Below are positions 33,089 through 41,111 of a stretch of DNA of 64,000 nt, piece by piece. The notes under the pieces were generated by a model. It searched no databases, was not told the DNA's origin, and worked only from the letters and a program-made list of their open reading frames with translations. Both the position numbers and the translations under genes were made by a program. Origin of the DNA: Alkalihalobacillus sp. CinArs1 (GTDB lineage: Bacteria > Bacillota > Bacilli > Bacillales > Guptibacillaceae); assembly GCF_947387515.1 (NCBI RefSeq), contig NZ_CANDOB010000005.1, forward strand, positions 62,001 through 126,000. The letters are read 5' to 3'. Numbering within the stretch: the stretch's first letter is position 1; every line of letters starts with the position of its first letter.

Positions 33089-34435
33089 TTAAGCGTTCAA
33101 AGGTAGGACAGTTCCTCTGTTCTTAACGATTTCTGCGTACCAAAGTGCACTGTCCTTCCAGATTCTTTGTTGCGTCTTGTAATCTACATAAATGATTCCG
33201 AATCGCTTATCATATCCGAAGCTCCACTCGAAGTTATCGAGCAATGACCATAAGAAGTAGCCTTGAATGTTCATGCCCTCTTCATTCAAATCAGACACTG
33301 CTTGAAGATGCTTATTCACATAATCGATTCGCTTCTGATCGTGAACACGGCCGTTCTCGAGTTTATCATCGTACGCAGCCCCGTTTTCAGTTATATAGAT
33401 CGGTAGATTCGTATAATCACTGCGCAATCTTCTAATAAGATCTTTAAACTCTTCAGGTGCAATGTCCCAGCCCATTCCTGTTTTTTCATAATCAGAGTGT
33501 GCGCCTGCTGTTAGAAAATCGTTTGCGGCGTTAAATTCTACGAGTCCTCGACTATAGTAGTTGATTCCGAAGAAATCGCAAGGAGTAGAGATCTTCTCCA
33601 TATCTCCATCTTTAATGAAATCGTATGAATGAACATACTTAGAAAAGAGATTCATCATATCTGCCGGATAACTGCCCTTAAATACAGGATCAAGGAACCA
33701 ACGGTTAGAATATCCATCAGAATTGTTCGCAGCAAGGCGATCATTCACAGAATCCGTTTTCGGGTAGACAGGTGAGAGGTTCAACGTGATTCCGATCGAT
33801 GTTGTTGAACCAAAACGTTGTTTCAGCATATTCACAGCTTCTCCATGAGACAGAAGCATATGGTGAACAGCACGAACTGCTTCATCTAGATTTCTATGTC
33901 CAGGTGCATGAACGCCAAGGTGATAGCCAAGGAATCCTGCACACCATGGCTCGTTATGAGTAATCCATGAATCAACTAACTCATCGAGTTCACGGAAGCA
34001 GACTTCAGCGTAATCAAGAAACCACTGTACAGAATCTCGATTCACCCATCCGCCTTCTTCGTGGGCCCACATTGGGAGGTCCCAATGGTAAAGCGTGACA
34101 GCTGGCTTAATCCCTTCTTCTCGCAAACGCTTTGCTAGCGTCTTATAAAATGCCATTCCCTCTTCGTTATACTCGCCTTTTGCTGGGAAGATTCGCGGCC
34201 ATGCGATGGAAAATCGATAAGAGTCAACGCCAAGATCTTTAATGATCTTGATATCTTCTTCGTAACGGTTGTAATGATCACACGCTACGTTTCCATTGTG
34301 ACCTTCATGTACTTTTCCTGGAATATCACAAAACATATCCCAGATAGACGGTGTTCTTCCCCCTTCTTGGTGTGCTCCTTCGATCTGATAGGAGGATGTT
34401 GCCGTACCGAATGTAAAGTGTTTATCAAATTTCAT
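33089..34435 (-). CDS. GH1 family beta-glucosidase
   Basis: 448 residues, full-length GH1: FTFGTATSSYQIEGA at the N-terminus, YRFSIAWPRIFP, acid/base glutamate in WITHNEPWC and nucleophile in LPIYITENGAAYDD, ending with YFLWSLLDNFEWSFGYDKRFGIIYVDY. No phospho-sugar signature was judged, but coupling to an ABC importer rather than a PTS favours unphosphorylated beta-glucosides. It would release glucose from imported laminari-oligosaccharides in the cytoplasm. It follows the second permease by 14 bases. Confidence 0.92.
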   Translation of the reverse strand: MKFDKHFTFGTATSSYQIEGAHQEGGRTPSIWDMFCDIPGKVHEGHNGNVACDHYNRYEEDIKIIKDLGVDSYRFSIAWPRIFPAKGEYNEEGMAFYKTLAKRLREEGIKPAVTLYHWDLPMWAHEEGGWVNRDSVQWFLDYAEVCFRELDELVDSWITHNEPWCAGFLGYHLGVHAPGHRNLDEAVRAVHHMLLSHGEAVNMLKQRFGSTTSIGITLNLSPVYPKTDSVNDRLAANNSDGYSNRWFLDPVFKGSYPADMMNLFSKYVHSYDFIKDGDMEKISTPCDFFGINYYSRGLVEFNAANDFLTAGAHSDYEKTGMGWDIAPEEFKDLIRRLRSDYTNLPIYITENGAAYDDKLENGRVHDQKRIDYVNKHLQAVSDLNEEGMNIQGYFLWSLLDNFEWSFGYDKRFGIIYVDYKTQQRIWKDSALWYAEIVKNRGTVLPLNA

Positions 34436-34449
34436 AACTATTCACTCCT

Positions 34450-35361
34450 CTATTCCTTAACAGCTCCAGCAGAGATGCTATTAATGATGTATTTCGATAA
34501 GAATAAGAATGCGATCATGATCGGAACAACTGAAATCGCAATTCCAAGGTACATAGAACCAAGATTCTGCGCTACCTGAGATCCTTTTAAGAAGCCCATC
34601 AGTACAGGCAACGTATATTTCTCTGGTGAGAACAAGATAACGAGCGGCATGATGTAGTTATTCCAGGATCCGATGAACGTAAAGATCGACATCGTTGCAA
34701 CAGCTGGCATCATGATTGGAATCGCTACCGTATGGAAGATTCTCCATTCACTTGCTCCATCGATTCGAGCTGCTTCGATCAAACTCGGATGCAGCGTTGT
34801 TTTGATGTATTGACGTAAGAAGAACACGACGAATGGACTCGCGATCGCAGGGACGATAAGTGGAATAAACGTATCCAGAATCCCAAGCGTTTTGCTAAGC
34901 TCGTAGAATCCGATGAGTCCTAGCTGTCCAGGCACCATCATCATGACCAGCATGAAAACGAAGAGAAAATTTTTACCTTTGAACTCGTAGAAAGCAAATC
35001 CGTATGCAGTCAGTGCAGAGAAATATCCAGTCAGCACAGTTACAAGTACAGAGATGATTAGACTGTTTTTAAAACCGTTCCAAATATTCACGTACTCCAT
35101 CATCGTTCTGTAGTTTTCTAATAGTGAACTACCTGGGATCAATGTGAAGCCTGTTAAGATTGCATCGTTCGAGCGAGTAGCGTTCACAAGCATCATTAAG
35201 AAAGGAATGAAACAGACGATCGCCATTAAAATCAGGAGCGTATAAATAATTCCTTTAACGAGCGCTCGGCGTTTTTTGATTTTCGCTTCATGAGGCAGAA
35301 GCGTTTTCTCTGGCAATTTCTCCTGAGGGACACCTTTTTCGATTTCAGTTCTGTCTATCAT
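34450..35361 (-). CDS. Carbohydrate ABC transporter permease (MalG type)
   Basis: 303 residues, six membrane segments. The ATPase-coupling loop EAARIDGASEWRIFHTVAIPIMMPA is the EAA motif of sugar permeases. The N-terminal 35 residues are a charged cytoplasmic extension. It starts 3 bases after the other permease gene ends. Together they form the channel for the beta-glucan oligosaccharide importer; no ATPase gene is in the operon, so a shared MsmX-type ATPase elsewhere is expected. Confidence 0.92.
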   Translation of the reverse strand: MIDRTEIEKGVPQEKLPEKTLLPHEAKIKKRRALVKGIIYTLLILMAIVCFIPFLMMLVNATRSNDAILTGFTLIPGSSLLENYRTMMEYVNIWNGFKNSLIISVLVTVLTGYFSALTAYGFAFYEFKGKNFLFVFMLVMMMVPGQLGLIGFYELSKTLGILDTFIPLIVPAIASPFVVFFLRQYIKTTLHPSLIEAARIDGASEWRIFHTVAIPIMMPAVATMSIFTFIGSWNNYIMPLVILFSPEKYTLPVLMGFLKGSQVAQNLGSMYLGIAISVVPIMIAFLFLSKYIINSISAGAVKE

Positions 35362-35364
35362 CGT

Positions 35365-36264
35365 TTACACCTGCCTCGCTTGTTTACGTTCGTTTCGGTA
35401 CATCGATTTAAATACGATTGCTGAGAAGATAATGGTGATAATAAATAGTCCATACGCAACAGCTGCTGCATATCCATAGTTGTTATACTTGAAAGCCTGG
35501 TTGTATAAATAAAGAACCATCGTATTTAACGAGCCATCTGGAGAACCAATTCCATCCGTTAACAGCATCGGTAAATCAAAGAGCTGAAGACCACCGATTA
35601 ATGATGTGATCATGATGTATAAAAGAATCGGCTTTAACAATGGCAGCGTAATCTTAAAGAACGTCTGCGCACGATTCGCTCCATCGATAAGTGCAGCTTC
35701 GTAGTAATCGTTTGAAATCCCGGAAACACCCGCCATCACAACGATGAAGGAGTGACCGAACCACATCCACGTTAAGATAAGAGACACGGATAATTGAGCC
35801 GTCGCTGGCTGGTTCAACCAGTTGATCGGTTCAGAGATAAGTCCGAGGTTCATTAGAACCATGTTTAACGATCCATGCTGCCAATCAAGTAGAATTCCAA
35901 ATAACAATGCTACTGAACTAACCGTAATTAAGTTTGGCAAGTAAAAGATCGAACGAAAGAATGCTAGACCTTTCATTTTTACACGCATATCTGAGAAGAT
36001 CGCTGCAAGAACGAGCGCGATTGCAATTTGGAGTGCGAAGTTAATCCCCCAGATCTTCCAGGTGTTAAAAAATGCCTCAACGAAAAAGGTATCAGTGATC
36101 AAACGTTGATAATTCGCTAGTCCAACTACTTCAGCTACTCCACTTCCACTGTAATTCGTAAAGCTGTAGTAAAACGTTAGAGCGACAGGATATATATTAA
36201 AAACGAGAAAGATGATCCAAAACGGGGCAATGAAGAGATAGCCATACCGGTTTAGGTTCTTCAT
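35365..36264 (-). CDS. Carbohydrate ABC transporter permease (MalF type)
   Basis: 299 residues, six membrane segments, opening YGYLFIAPFWIIFLVFNIYPVALTFYYSFTNYSG, typical of MalF/UgpA-type permeases. The EAA loop is YEAALIDGANRAQTFFKITLPLLKPI. It pairs with the MalG-type protein encoded immediately downstream. A 13-bp-stem hairpin lies in the 66-base gap between it and the upstream binding-protein gene. Confidence 0.92.
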   Translation of the reverse strand: MKNLNRYGYLFIAPFWIIFLVFNIYPVALTFYYSFTNYSGSGVAEVVGLANYQRLITDTFFVEAFFNTWKIWGINFALQIAIALVLAAIFSDMRVKMKGLAFFRSIFYLPNLITVSSVALLFGILLDWQHGSLNMVLMNLGLISEPINWLNQPATAQLSVSLILTWMWFGHSFIVVMAGVSGISNDYYEAALIDGANRAQTFFKITLPLLKPILLYIMITSLIGGLQLFDLPMLLTDGIGSPDGSLNTMVLYLYNQAFKYNNYGYAAAVAYGLFIITIIFSAIVFKSMYRNERKQARQV

Positions 36265-36290
36265 TTCATCGCACTCCTTTCAAAATTAAG

Positions 36291-36321
36291 ATAAGCGGTA
36301 TAAGGATGTTATACCGCTTAT
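36291..36321 (-). promoter_or_regulatory. Intercistronic stem-loop between binding protein and permease genes
   Basis: ATAAGCGGTATAA (36291-36303) pairs perfectly with 36309-36321 around GGATG. There is no strong T-run on the minus strand, so it looks like an mRNA stabiliser or partial attenuator that keeps binding-protein mRNA in excess. Confidence 0.75.
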
Positions 36322-36330
36322 GAATGGTTA

Positions 36331-37647
36331 CTAGTTTTTAGGTACTTGTAATTCTGGGTAGGCATTCTGTGCCTTACGATAAAATTCTTTGATCGCTTGT
36401 TCTTTTGTTTTCTTTCCATCTACATATTCTGAAACAGCATTTCCATAAAACGTATCTAGCTGCTGGTCATACTTCGTTACGATACCTGGTTCAATACTCT
36501 TTGCTTGCTCAAGGAAGAACTGATAGTTGTTTTGTCCGCCAAGGAATTCATCACTAAAGTCATCTTTGATTTCATTCGTTACAGGAAGGTAAGAAAGAAC
36601 GTCACCCGTTTCTTTCGCCCAGTCAGTTAAGAACTCATCGTCTTGCGTCATCATTTTTACGAAGTCATATGCAAGTTCTTTGTTTTCAGACTTGTTGTAA
36701 ACACCTAACCATGTACCACCCCAGAAGTAAGGGCTTGGACCACTCGTAACTGCCCAGTCACCATTTGGTTCTTTTACATTTGTCTTAAGTACGCTGTGAA
36801 GACCCCACGTTGGAAGAACGTAAGAGAATACTTCTGTTTCAGTCTCTTTACCATTTTCTTTTACTTTAATTGGCTTCTCCATCGCTTCGAACCAAGAAGG
36901 AGACCATTCTGGTGCAAGAGCCGTGTAGCTGTTTTCGCGAAGTTTCTTTGCATGATCCATGAACTCGATCTTCTGATCTGTAAGCTTCAACTCACCATCT
37001 TCACTCACCCATGGCTGAGGGTTGTCACCTTGAGAGAACCAGCGAATCGAACCTTCATCAGGGAACATACGATAGCCAGCTTCTTTCAGCTTCTCAGAAA
37101 CTTCGAATACTTTGTCCATTGAAGTAAGCATCTCGCCAACTTCTGTTGGGTCGTCAGTTCCAAGCACTTCTTTTGCGATGCTACGCTTGTAGAAAAGTCC
37201 ACCTGGCGTTGTTTGCCAAGATAGTGCACGAACATTTCCATCCTGGTCTTTCCCAAGATCGAATACATATGGAACGTAGTTATCAGCTAGCTCATCTACG
37301 CTATAAGGTTCTTCCGAAAGGTTTTCCCAGTAGCCAGCGTTTACCCATTGCTTCAGGAATGCAATTTCACCAGTGAAAACGTCAGGTGCTCCTACTCCGC
37401 TTTCTAGTACTGGCTTTAATTTAGTAGGGTAATCTGCGATCGGAACGATTGTTAGTTCGACTGTAACCCCATTCTTTTCTTCAAACTTTGTGATTGGTTT
37501 CTTCAATTCATCTGTGAATGACCAGACCTTTAAGTCAGCTTTCTTCTTTCCTTCTTTCGCTTCACCCGAAGACTCTGAATTAGAACAACCTGCAATGACT
37601 CCAAGCACCAGAACAAGTGACATCAGCAGACCGACAAATTTCTTCAT
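36331..37647 (-). CDS. Sugar ABC transporter substrate-binding lipoprotein
   Basis: 438 residues. The lipobox is VLGVIAGCSN (lipidated Cys about 21). The mature part ADLKVWSFTDELKKPITKFEEKNGVTVELTIVP and the late YDFVKMMTQDDEFLTDWAKETG are typical of family 1 solute-binding proteins. It should capture beta-gluco-oligosaccharides outside the membrane. It is the first structural gene of the operon; three LacI-type operators lie 35-125 bases upstream. GGGGG precedes the ATG. Confidence 0.92.
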   Translation of the reverse strand: MKKFVGLLMSLVLVLGVIAGCSNSESSGEAKEGKKKADLKVWSFTDELKKPITKFEEKNGVTVELTIVPIADYPTKLKPVLESGVGAPDVFTGEIAFLKQWVNAGYWENLSEEPYSVDELADNYVPYVFDLGKDQDGNVRALSWQTTPGGLFYKRSIAKEVLGTDDPTEVGEMLTSMDKVFEVSEKLKEAGYRMFPDEGSIRWFSQGDNPQPWVSEDGELKLTDQKIEFMDHAKKLRENSYTALAPEWSPSWFEAMEKPIKVKENGKETETEVFSYVLPTWGLHSVLKTNVKEPNGDWAVTSGPSPYFWGGTWLGVYNKSENKELAYDFVKMMTQDDEFLTDWAKETGDVLSYLPVTNEIKDDFSDEFLGGQNNYQFFLEQAKSIEPGIVTKYDQQLDTFYGNAVSEYVDGKKTKEQAIKEFYRKAQNAYPELQVPKN

Positions 37648-37681
37648 GCTTTTTCCCCCTAAGGTTTAAGTTTATTATTTT

Positions 37682-37695
37682 CGAAAGCGGTTTCG
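37682..37695. promoter_or_regulatory. LacI-type operator O1
   Basis: CGAAAGCGGTTTCG, near-palindromic, flanked by TT and AA; 35 bases upstream of the binding-protein start. Confidence 0.88.
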
Positions 37696-37714
37696 AAATA
37701 GGTTTAAAAATATT

Positions 37715-37728
37715 CGAAAGCGGTTTCG
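37715..37728. promoter_or_regulatory. LacI-type operator O2
   Basis: CGAAAGCGGTTTCG, identical to O1, centres 33 bases apart (about three helical turns). Confidence 0.88.
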
Positions 37729-37758
37729 ATTACCATAAAATAAAAAGGCATTTCATTT

Positions 37759-37772
37759 CGAAAGCGGTTTCG
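37759..37772. promoter_or_regulatory. LacI-type operator O3
   Basis: CGAAAGCGGTTTCG, 44 bases from O2, just beyond the 3' end of the repressor gene. Confidence 0.88.
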
Positions 37773-37794
37773 TGTTGGGTTAAAAAAATTTGTT

Positions 37795-38808
37795 TTATTT
37801 TTTTAATGGTAAACAGGACTCTCTTTCAATCAACTGTACTGGAATGATCTCTTCTGTTACGATCTTCTTTTTCTGAATCATCTGCTTGATTAAAATCTGT
37901 GCTGCTCTAACCCCTAGCACATCTGTATCCTGTCGTATCGTTGTGAGCTTTGGCGTTACATAGCTAGCCATCTCTATATCATCATAGCCGACAATCGAGA
38001 CGTCTTCAGGAATTCTAACTCCTCTCGATTTCGCAAGCTCCATAGCACCGATTGCCATATGGTCTCCAGCTACGAAAACAGCTGTTGGCGGATCAGGTAG
38101 ATCCAGTAGCTTCGACATGGCTTCACTTCCCTCTTTAATGGAAAAAAGGCCGCCATTCACAAGATAGTGATCAGGGACAGGTAATCCCAATTGACTCATT
38201 GCTTTCTTGTAACCTTCAATTCTTTCTTTCCCTGCATGAATTGTAGGGTCACCTGAAATATGAGCAATCTTCGTGTGTCCTAATGAGTGAAGATAGTTGA
38301 TTGCAAGTTTTCCTCCAGATAGATCATCCGATAGGATTACGCTGCAATTTTCATTTGTCATATCGATTACGACGATTGGGATGTGATTGTTAATCATTTC
38401 TTGAACTTGTTCATCGTTAGGATCAGAGCTTATGACAACAATGCCATCGACTCCACGGTAGAGAAAGTGTTCAAGGTAGCTCGTGTCTCTGTTCCTCAGA
38501 TTCCTAGAAGCGAGGATCAAATCATAGCCCTCTTTCTCAGCATGCTTTCGAAAACTCTCAATCACTGCACTAAAGAACGGATGCTTCATGCCGACTTCAT
38601 TTGCTTCTGAAAACATCACACCGATTGTCCAGGATTTCTTCGTAGAGAGAGACTGCGCATGTGCATTAGGTAAGTATCCCATATCAGCTGCGGTTTGAAG
38701 TATAGCTTGTCTTGTTTTTTGACTAACATCAGGATAATTATTCAAAGCTTTAGAGACCGTCGTATAAGAAAAGCCAGTCTTTTTCGCAAGGTCATAGATT
38801 GTTATCAT
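37795..38808 (-). CDS. LacI family repressor of the beta-glucan operon
   Basis: 337 residues. The N-terminal helix-turn-helix is TIYDLAKKTGFSYTTVSKALNNYPDVSQKTRQAIL, followed by the periplasmic-binding-protein-like sensor domain (LTTIRQDTDVLGVRAAQILI near the end). ATG 38808 follows GAGGAG; an in-frame ATG 17 codons earlier would translate through its own operator. Operators upstream of both this gene and the transporter operon show that it controls itself and the operon, probably released by a beta-gluco-oligosaccharide. Confidence 0.92.
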   Translation of the reverse strand: MITIYDLAKKTGFSYTTVSKALNNYPDVSQKTRQAILQTAADMGYLPNAHAQSLSTKKSWTIGVMFSEANEVGMKHPFFSAVIESFRKHAEKEGYDLILASRNLRNRDTSYLEHFLYRGVDGIVVISSDPNDEQVQEMINNHIPIVVIDMTNENCSVILSDDLSGGKLAINYLHSLGHTKIAHISGDPTIHAGKERIEGYKKAMSQLGLPVPDHYLVNGGLFSIKEGSEAMSKLLDLPDPPTAVFVAGDHMAIGAMELAKSRGVRIPEDVSIVGYDDIEMASYVTPKLTTIRQDTDVLGVRAAQILIKQMIQKKKIVTEEIIPVQLIERESCLPLKK

Positions 38809-38825
38809 GATTATCTCCTCTTTTT

Positions 38826-38839
38826 CGAAAGCGCTTTCG
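38826..38839. promoter_or_regulatory. LacI-type operator of the repressor gene
   Basis: CGAAAGCGCTTTCG, a perfect 14-bp palindrome and a variant of O1-O3, 18 bases upstream of the repressor start: autoregulation. Confidence 0.88.
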
Positions 38840-38965
38840 TTGAAGTCATTATATATCACTTAATTTGACATAGCAATACTTTTTCAGAGAATCTTTTGAA
38901 TACTTTTTTCCAATGAGAAGAGGCATCCTTGAAAAGGTGCCTCTCCTCATTACTTATGAAGAACA

Positions 38966-39772
38966 TTATTTAAGTGATCTTATAAATTGATCTACAACTT
39001 CATTAAACCGCTCTGGTTCTTCCAAGAAAGGACAGTGACAGCTATCCTCAAATATTTCTAATTTAGATTGTTTGATTTCTTTATTTAAATGTTCGCCTGC
39101 TGCAACTGGGATCAGTTTTTCTTCCTTACCGAAGCATAACAGCGTCGGCTTTGTTATTTCATTAAGATAAGGACGACAATCCACAATCGATTGATCGAAT
39201 AAGATGGCGCTAGCAATCGACGCTGGAAGCCTCGTTGTTTCCTCAAGCATCCACTCTAACTCTTCTTCTGAAACTTCCTCTTTGAACATTAGCGGTAGGA
39301 ATCCCTGTAGCAATCCTCTCTGGTCAGTTTGAATTTGCTGCATCATTCCTGATAATGCAGGAAGATCGAACGCACCGATTTCGAAATCTGGCCATTTGAA
39401 GTCTGAGGCGAGCTCATCTACAATAACAGTTCCTTTTATTCCATCTTCACCAAACTGATGGATATATTCCCAAATAACAAACGCTCCCATCGACCAGCCG
39501 ACTAGCGTCACGTCTCTAAGATCGAGCTTTTTGATAAACTCCTTTAAGTCCTTCGCATAGGTGGCGACTGTGTGACCAGAATCTGCATGAGACGATTGCC
39601 CATGTCCTCTTAAATCGATGGATATTGCTCGATACTTCTGTCTGAAGTATGGAAGCTGTTTCTTAAAGAAACGACTGCTCATCCAGACGCCATGAATAAA
39701 GAGAATCGGGTCTCCCATCCCAACATCTTCATAGTATAGCTCAACGCCGTCTTCAAGCTTTAGGAATGCCAT
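38966..39772 (-). CDS. Alpha/beta hydrolase
   Basis: 268 residues. Oxyanion segment ILFIHGVWMSSRFF, nucleophile elbow VGWSMGAFVIWEY (Ser in GWSMG), late Asp in a strand PTLLCFGKEEKLIP and the catalytic His in DSCHCPFLEEPERFN. The fold is that of esterases, haloperoxidase-like or dehalogenase-like hydrolases; the substrate is unknown. ATG 39772 follows AAGGAGGG; an ATG 14 codons earlier precedes this site. Single gene. Confidence 0.85.
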   Translation of the reverse strand: MAFLKLEDGVELYYEDVGMGDPILFIHGVWMSSRFFKKQLPYFRQKYRAISIDLRGHGQSSHADSGHTVATYAKDLKEFIKKLDLRDVTLVGWSMGAFVIWEYIHQFGEDGIKGTVIVDELASDFKWPDFEIGAFDLPALSGMMQQIQTDQRGLLQGFLPLMFKEEVSEEELEWMLEETTRLPASIASAILFDQSIVDCRPYLNEITKPTLLCFGKEEKLIPVAAGEHLNKEIKQSKLEIFEDSCHCPFLEEPERFNEVVDQFIRSLK

Positions 39773-39872
39773 AGCTTCTCCCTCCTTACACACTCTCACA
39801 TAGATTGGATTCACTTAACACAATACGCTCGTATCGTTTAAAACATTCCCTATTCCTTTCGACACCAATCGA

Positions 39873-39889
39873 GTGGTACCTGTCACCAC
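39873..39889 (-). repeat. Short dispersed motif GGTGGTGACAGGYAC, copy 2 (inverted)
   Basis: On the minus strand GTGGTGACAGGTACCAC. It lies between the divergent hydrolase and PH-domain genes, 35 bases upstream of the latter. Confidence 0.6.
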
Positions 39890-39923
39890 GTTTGATAAAA
39901 TACGATTGAAAGGAGGAATAGCA

Positions 39924-40301
39924 ATGGGTATTCTCAGCGGATTCATGGGTAACGCATCGACGATGGATAAAGGTGAGGTAAAGAAAGAACTATCAAACAT
40001 CCTTGCAGAGGCAGAAGAAGTTAATGCGGCGTTCAAACTTGTACGTGACTTGATTGTTTTCACAGACAAGCGGCTACTGTTTGTTGATAAACAAGGCATG
40101 ACTGGAAAGAAAATCGAGTACCATTCCGTCCTTTATAAGAGCATTTCACACTTCTCAATCGAAACAGCGGGACACTTTGATCTCGATGCAGAACTAAAAA
40201 TATGGATATCAGGCTCGCAAGCTCCTACAATTTCAAAGCAGTTTAAGAAGGATGACAGCATCTACGATGTACAAAAAATCCTCGCAGCATTATGCGGATA
40301 A
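39924..40301 (+). CDS. PH domain-containing protein (bPH type)
   Basis: 125 residues. The core LVRDLIVFTDKRLLFVDKQGMTGKKIEYHSVLYKSISHFSIETAGHFDLDAELKIWISG is the bacterial PH-like domain seen in Bacillus YvbH-like proteins. Such proteins form rings; the biological role is unknown. AAAGGAGG lies 6 bases before the ATG. Single gene, followed by a hairpin. Confidence 0.85.
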   Translation: MGILSGFMGNASTMDKGEVKKELSNILAEAEEVNAAFKLVRDLIVFTDKRLLFVDKQGMTGKKIEYHSVLYKSISHFSIETAGHFDLDAELKIWISGSQAPTISKQFKKDDSIYDVQKILAALCG

Positions 40302-40313
40302 TACTTAACTATG

Positions 40314-40336
40314 AAGCAGGCCAATGGCCTGCTTTA
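40314..40336. terminator. Terminator hairpin between the PH-domain and zinc-ribbon genes
   Basis: AAGCAGGCC (40314-40322) pairs with GGCCTGCTT (40326-40334) around AAT; the T tail is short. Confidence 0.7.
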
Positions 40337-40353
40337 TATGTATGCTCATCGGC

Positions 40354-40923
40354 TCATCTGAACGTTTTCCCTGACACCTGTTCCATCAACCCACAAAACT
40401 CTTCCCACGTTTCTGGATAGGCATTTGAGCCGTGCTTTCTGATGACCTTATCCTCTGTTCTGATTTCCACACTCCAGGAGGTGCCGTCTAACACCATTTC
40501 TTCTGGTTGATAGTTACGTTTCCATCTTAAGAGGTTTGTAGATTGAAAAGCGTTTATGGATGGAACACAAGTTGTGTTCCATCTGATGGGCTCTTCATCT
40601 CTTGAATTCTCCCATTGTAAATGCGTTACCTCGCCTGTTGGTAAATGCCAGTCGATTTCATAGCTATTCCCGAAGAAGCCGCCAACATTTGCTTTGATGC
40701 TAGTAATCTTCTGGTAAGCGTGATCCACCGCTTCTTCTCTCGACCATTCAAATCCACAGCTCTTACAGTGGTAATCCTTGCTCGATTTAGGGAGGGAACA
40801 CCCGCCTAGCACGACTTCTCCCCTCTCTACCTTTGGTTTCACGTCATGCGTTGGCATTCCATATATGATTTTTGCTGCTTGTTTCGCACCACATTGAAGA
40901 CAAACGTTGTATTTAATCGCCAT
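40354..40923 (-). CDS. Unrecognised protein with two Cys pairs (zinc-ribbon-like)
   Basis: 189 residues. CLQCGAK (about residues 7-13) and CKSCGFEW (about 53-60) make a four-cysteine zinc ribbon; a third Cys lies in LGGCSLP. The C-terminal part (WSVEIRTEDKVIRKHGSNAYPETWEEFCGLMEQVSGK) resembles an enzyme-free beta domain that I cannot name. The start ATG 40923 follows GAGGAG; an ATG 8 codons earlier precedes that site. Function unknown. Confidence 0.75.
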   Translation of the reverse strand: MAIKYNVCLQCGAKQAAKIIYGMPTHDVKPKVERGEVVLGGCSLPKSSKDYHCKSCGFEWSREEAVDHAYQKITSIKANVGGFFGNSYEIDWHLPTGEVTHLQWENSRDEEPIRWNTTCVPSINAFQSTNLLRWKRNYQPEEMVLDGTSWSVEIRTEDKVIRKHGSNAYPETWEEFCGLMEQVSGKTFR

Positions 40924-41079
40924 CGAATCACTCCTCGATATTCTCACTAGACTACAATTCTCACTTTATCATAATTGTTAAATTTAGGATGCTGTTTCAC
41001 GCTCGTTTTCCCTCACTCGTAAAAACCAGTATAATGAAAAGAAACCGCTCTATTATTCGACACTCTTCGAGCCAATACG

Positions 41080-41095
41080 GGTGGTGACAGGCACC
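41080..41095 (+). repeat. Short dispersed motif GGTGGTGACAGGYAC, copy 3
   Basis: GGTGGTGACAGGCACC, directly before AGAAAGGAG, the ribosome site of the LytS-like gene, so it would be in the leader mRNA. Confidence 0.6.
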
Positions 41096-41111
41096 AGAAA
41101 GGAGCTTCGAG

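Noticed and set aside
38921-38950. Terminator for the alpha/beta hydrolase gene
   Set aside because: A GAGGCA/TGCCTC hairpin is present but has a bulge and no T-run in the needed direction.
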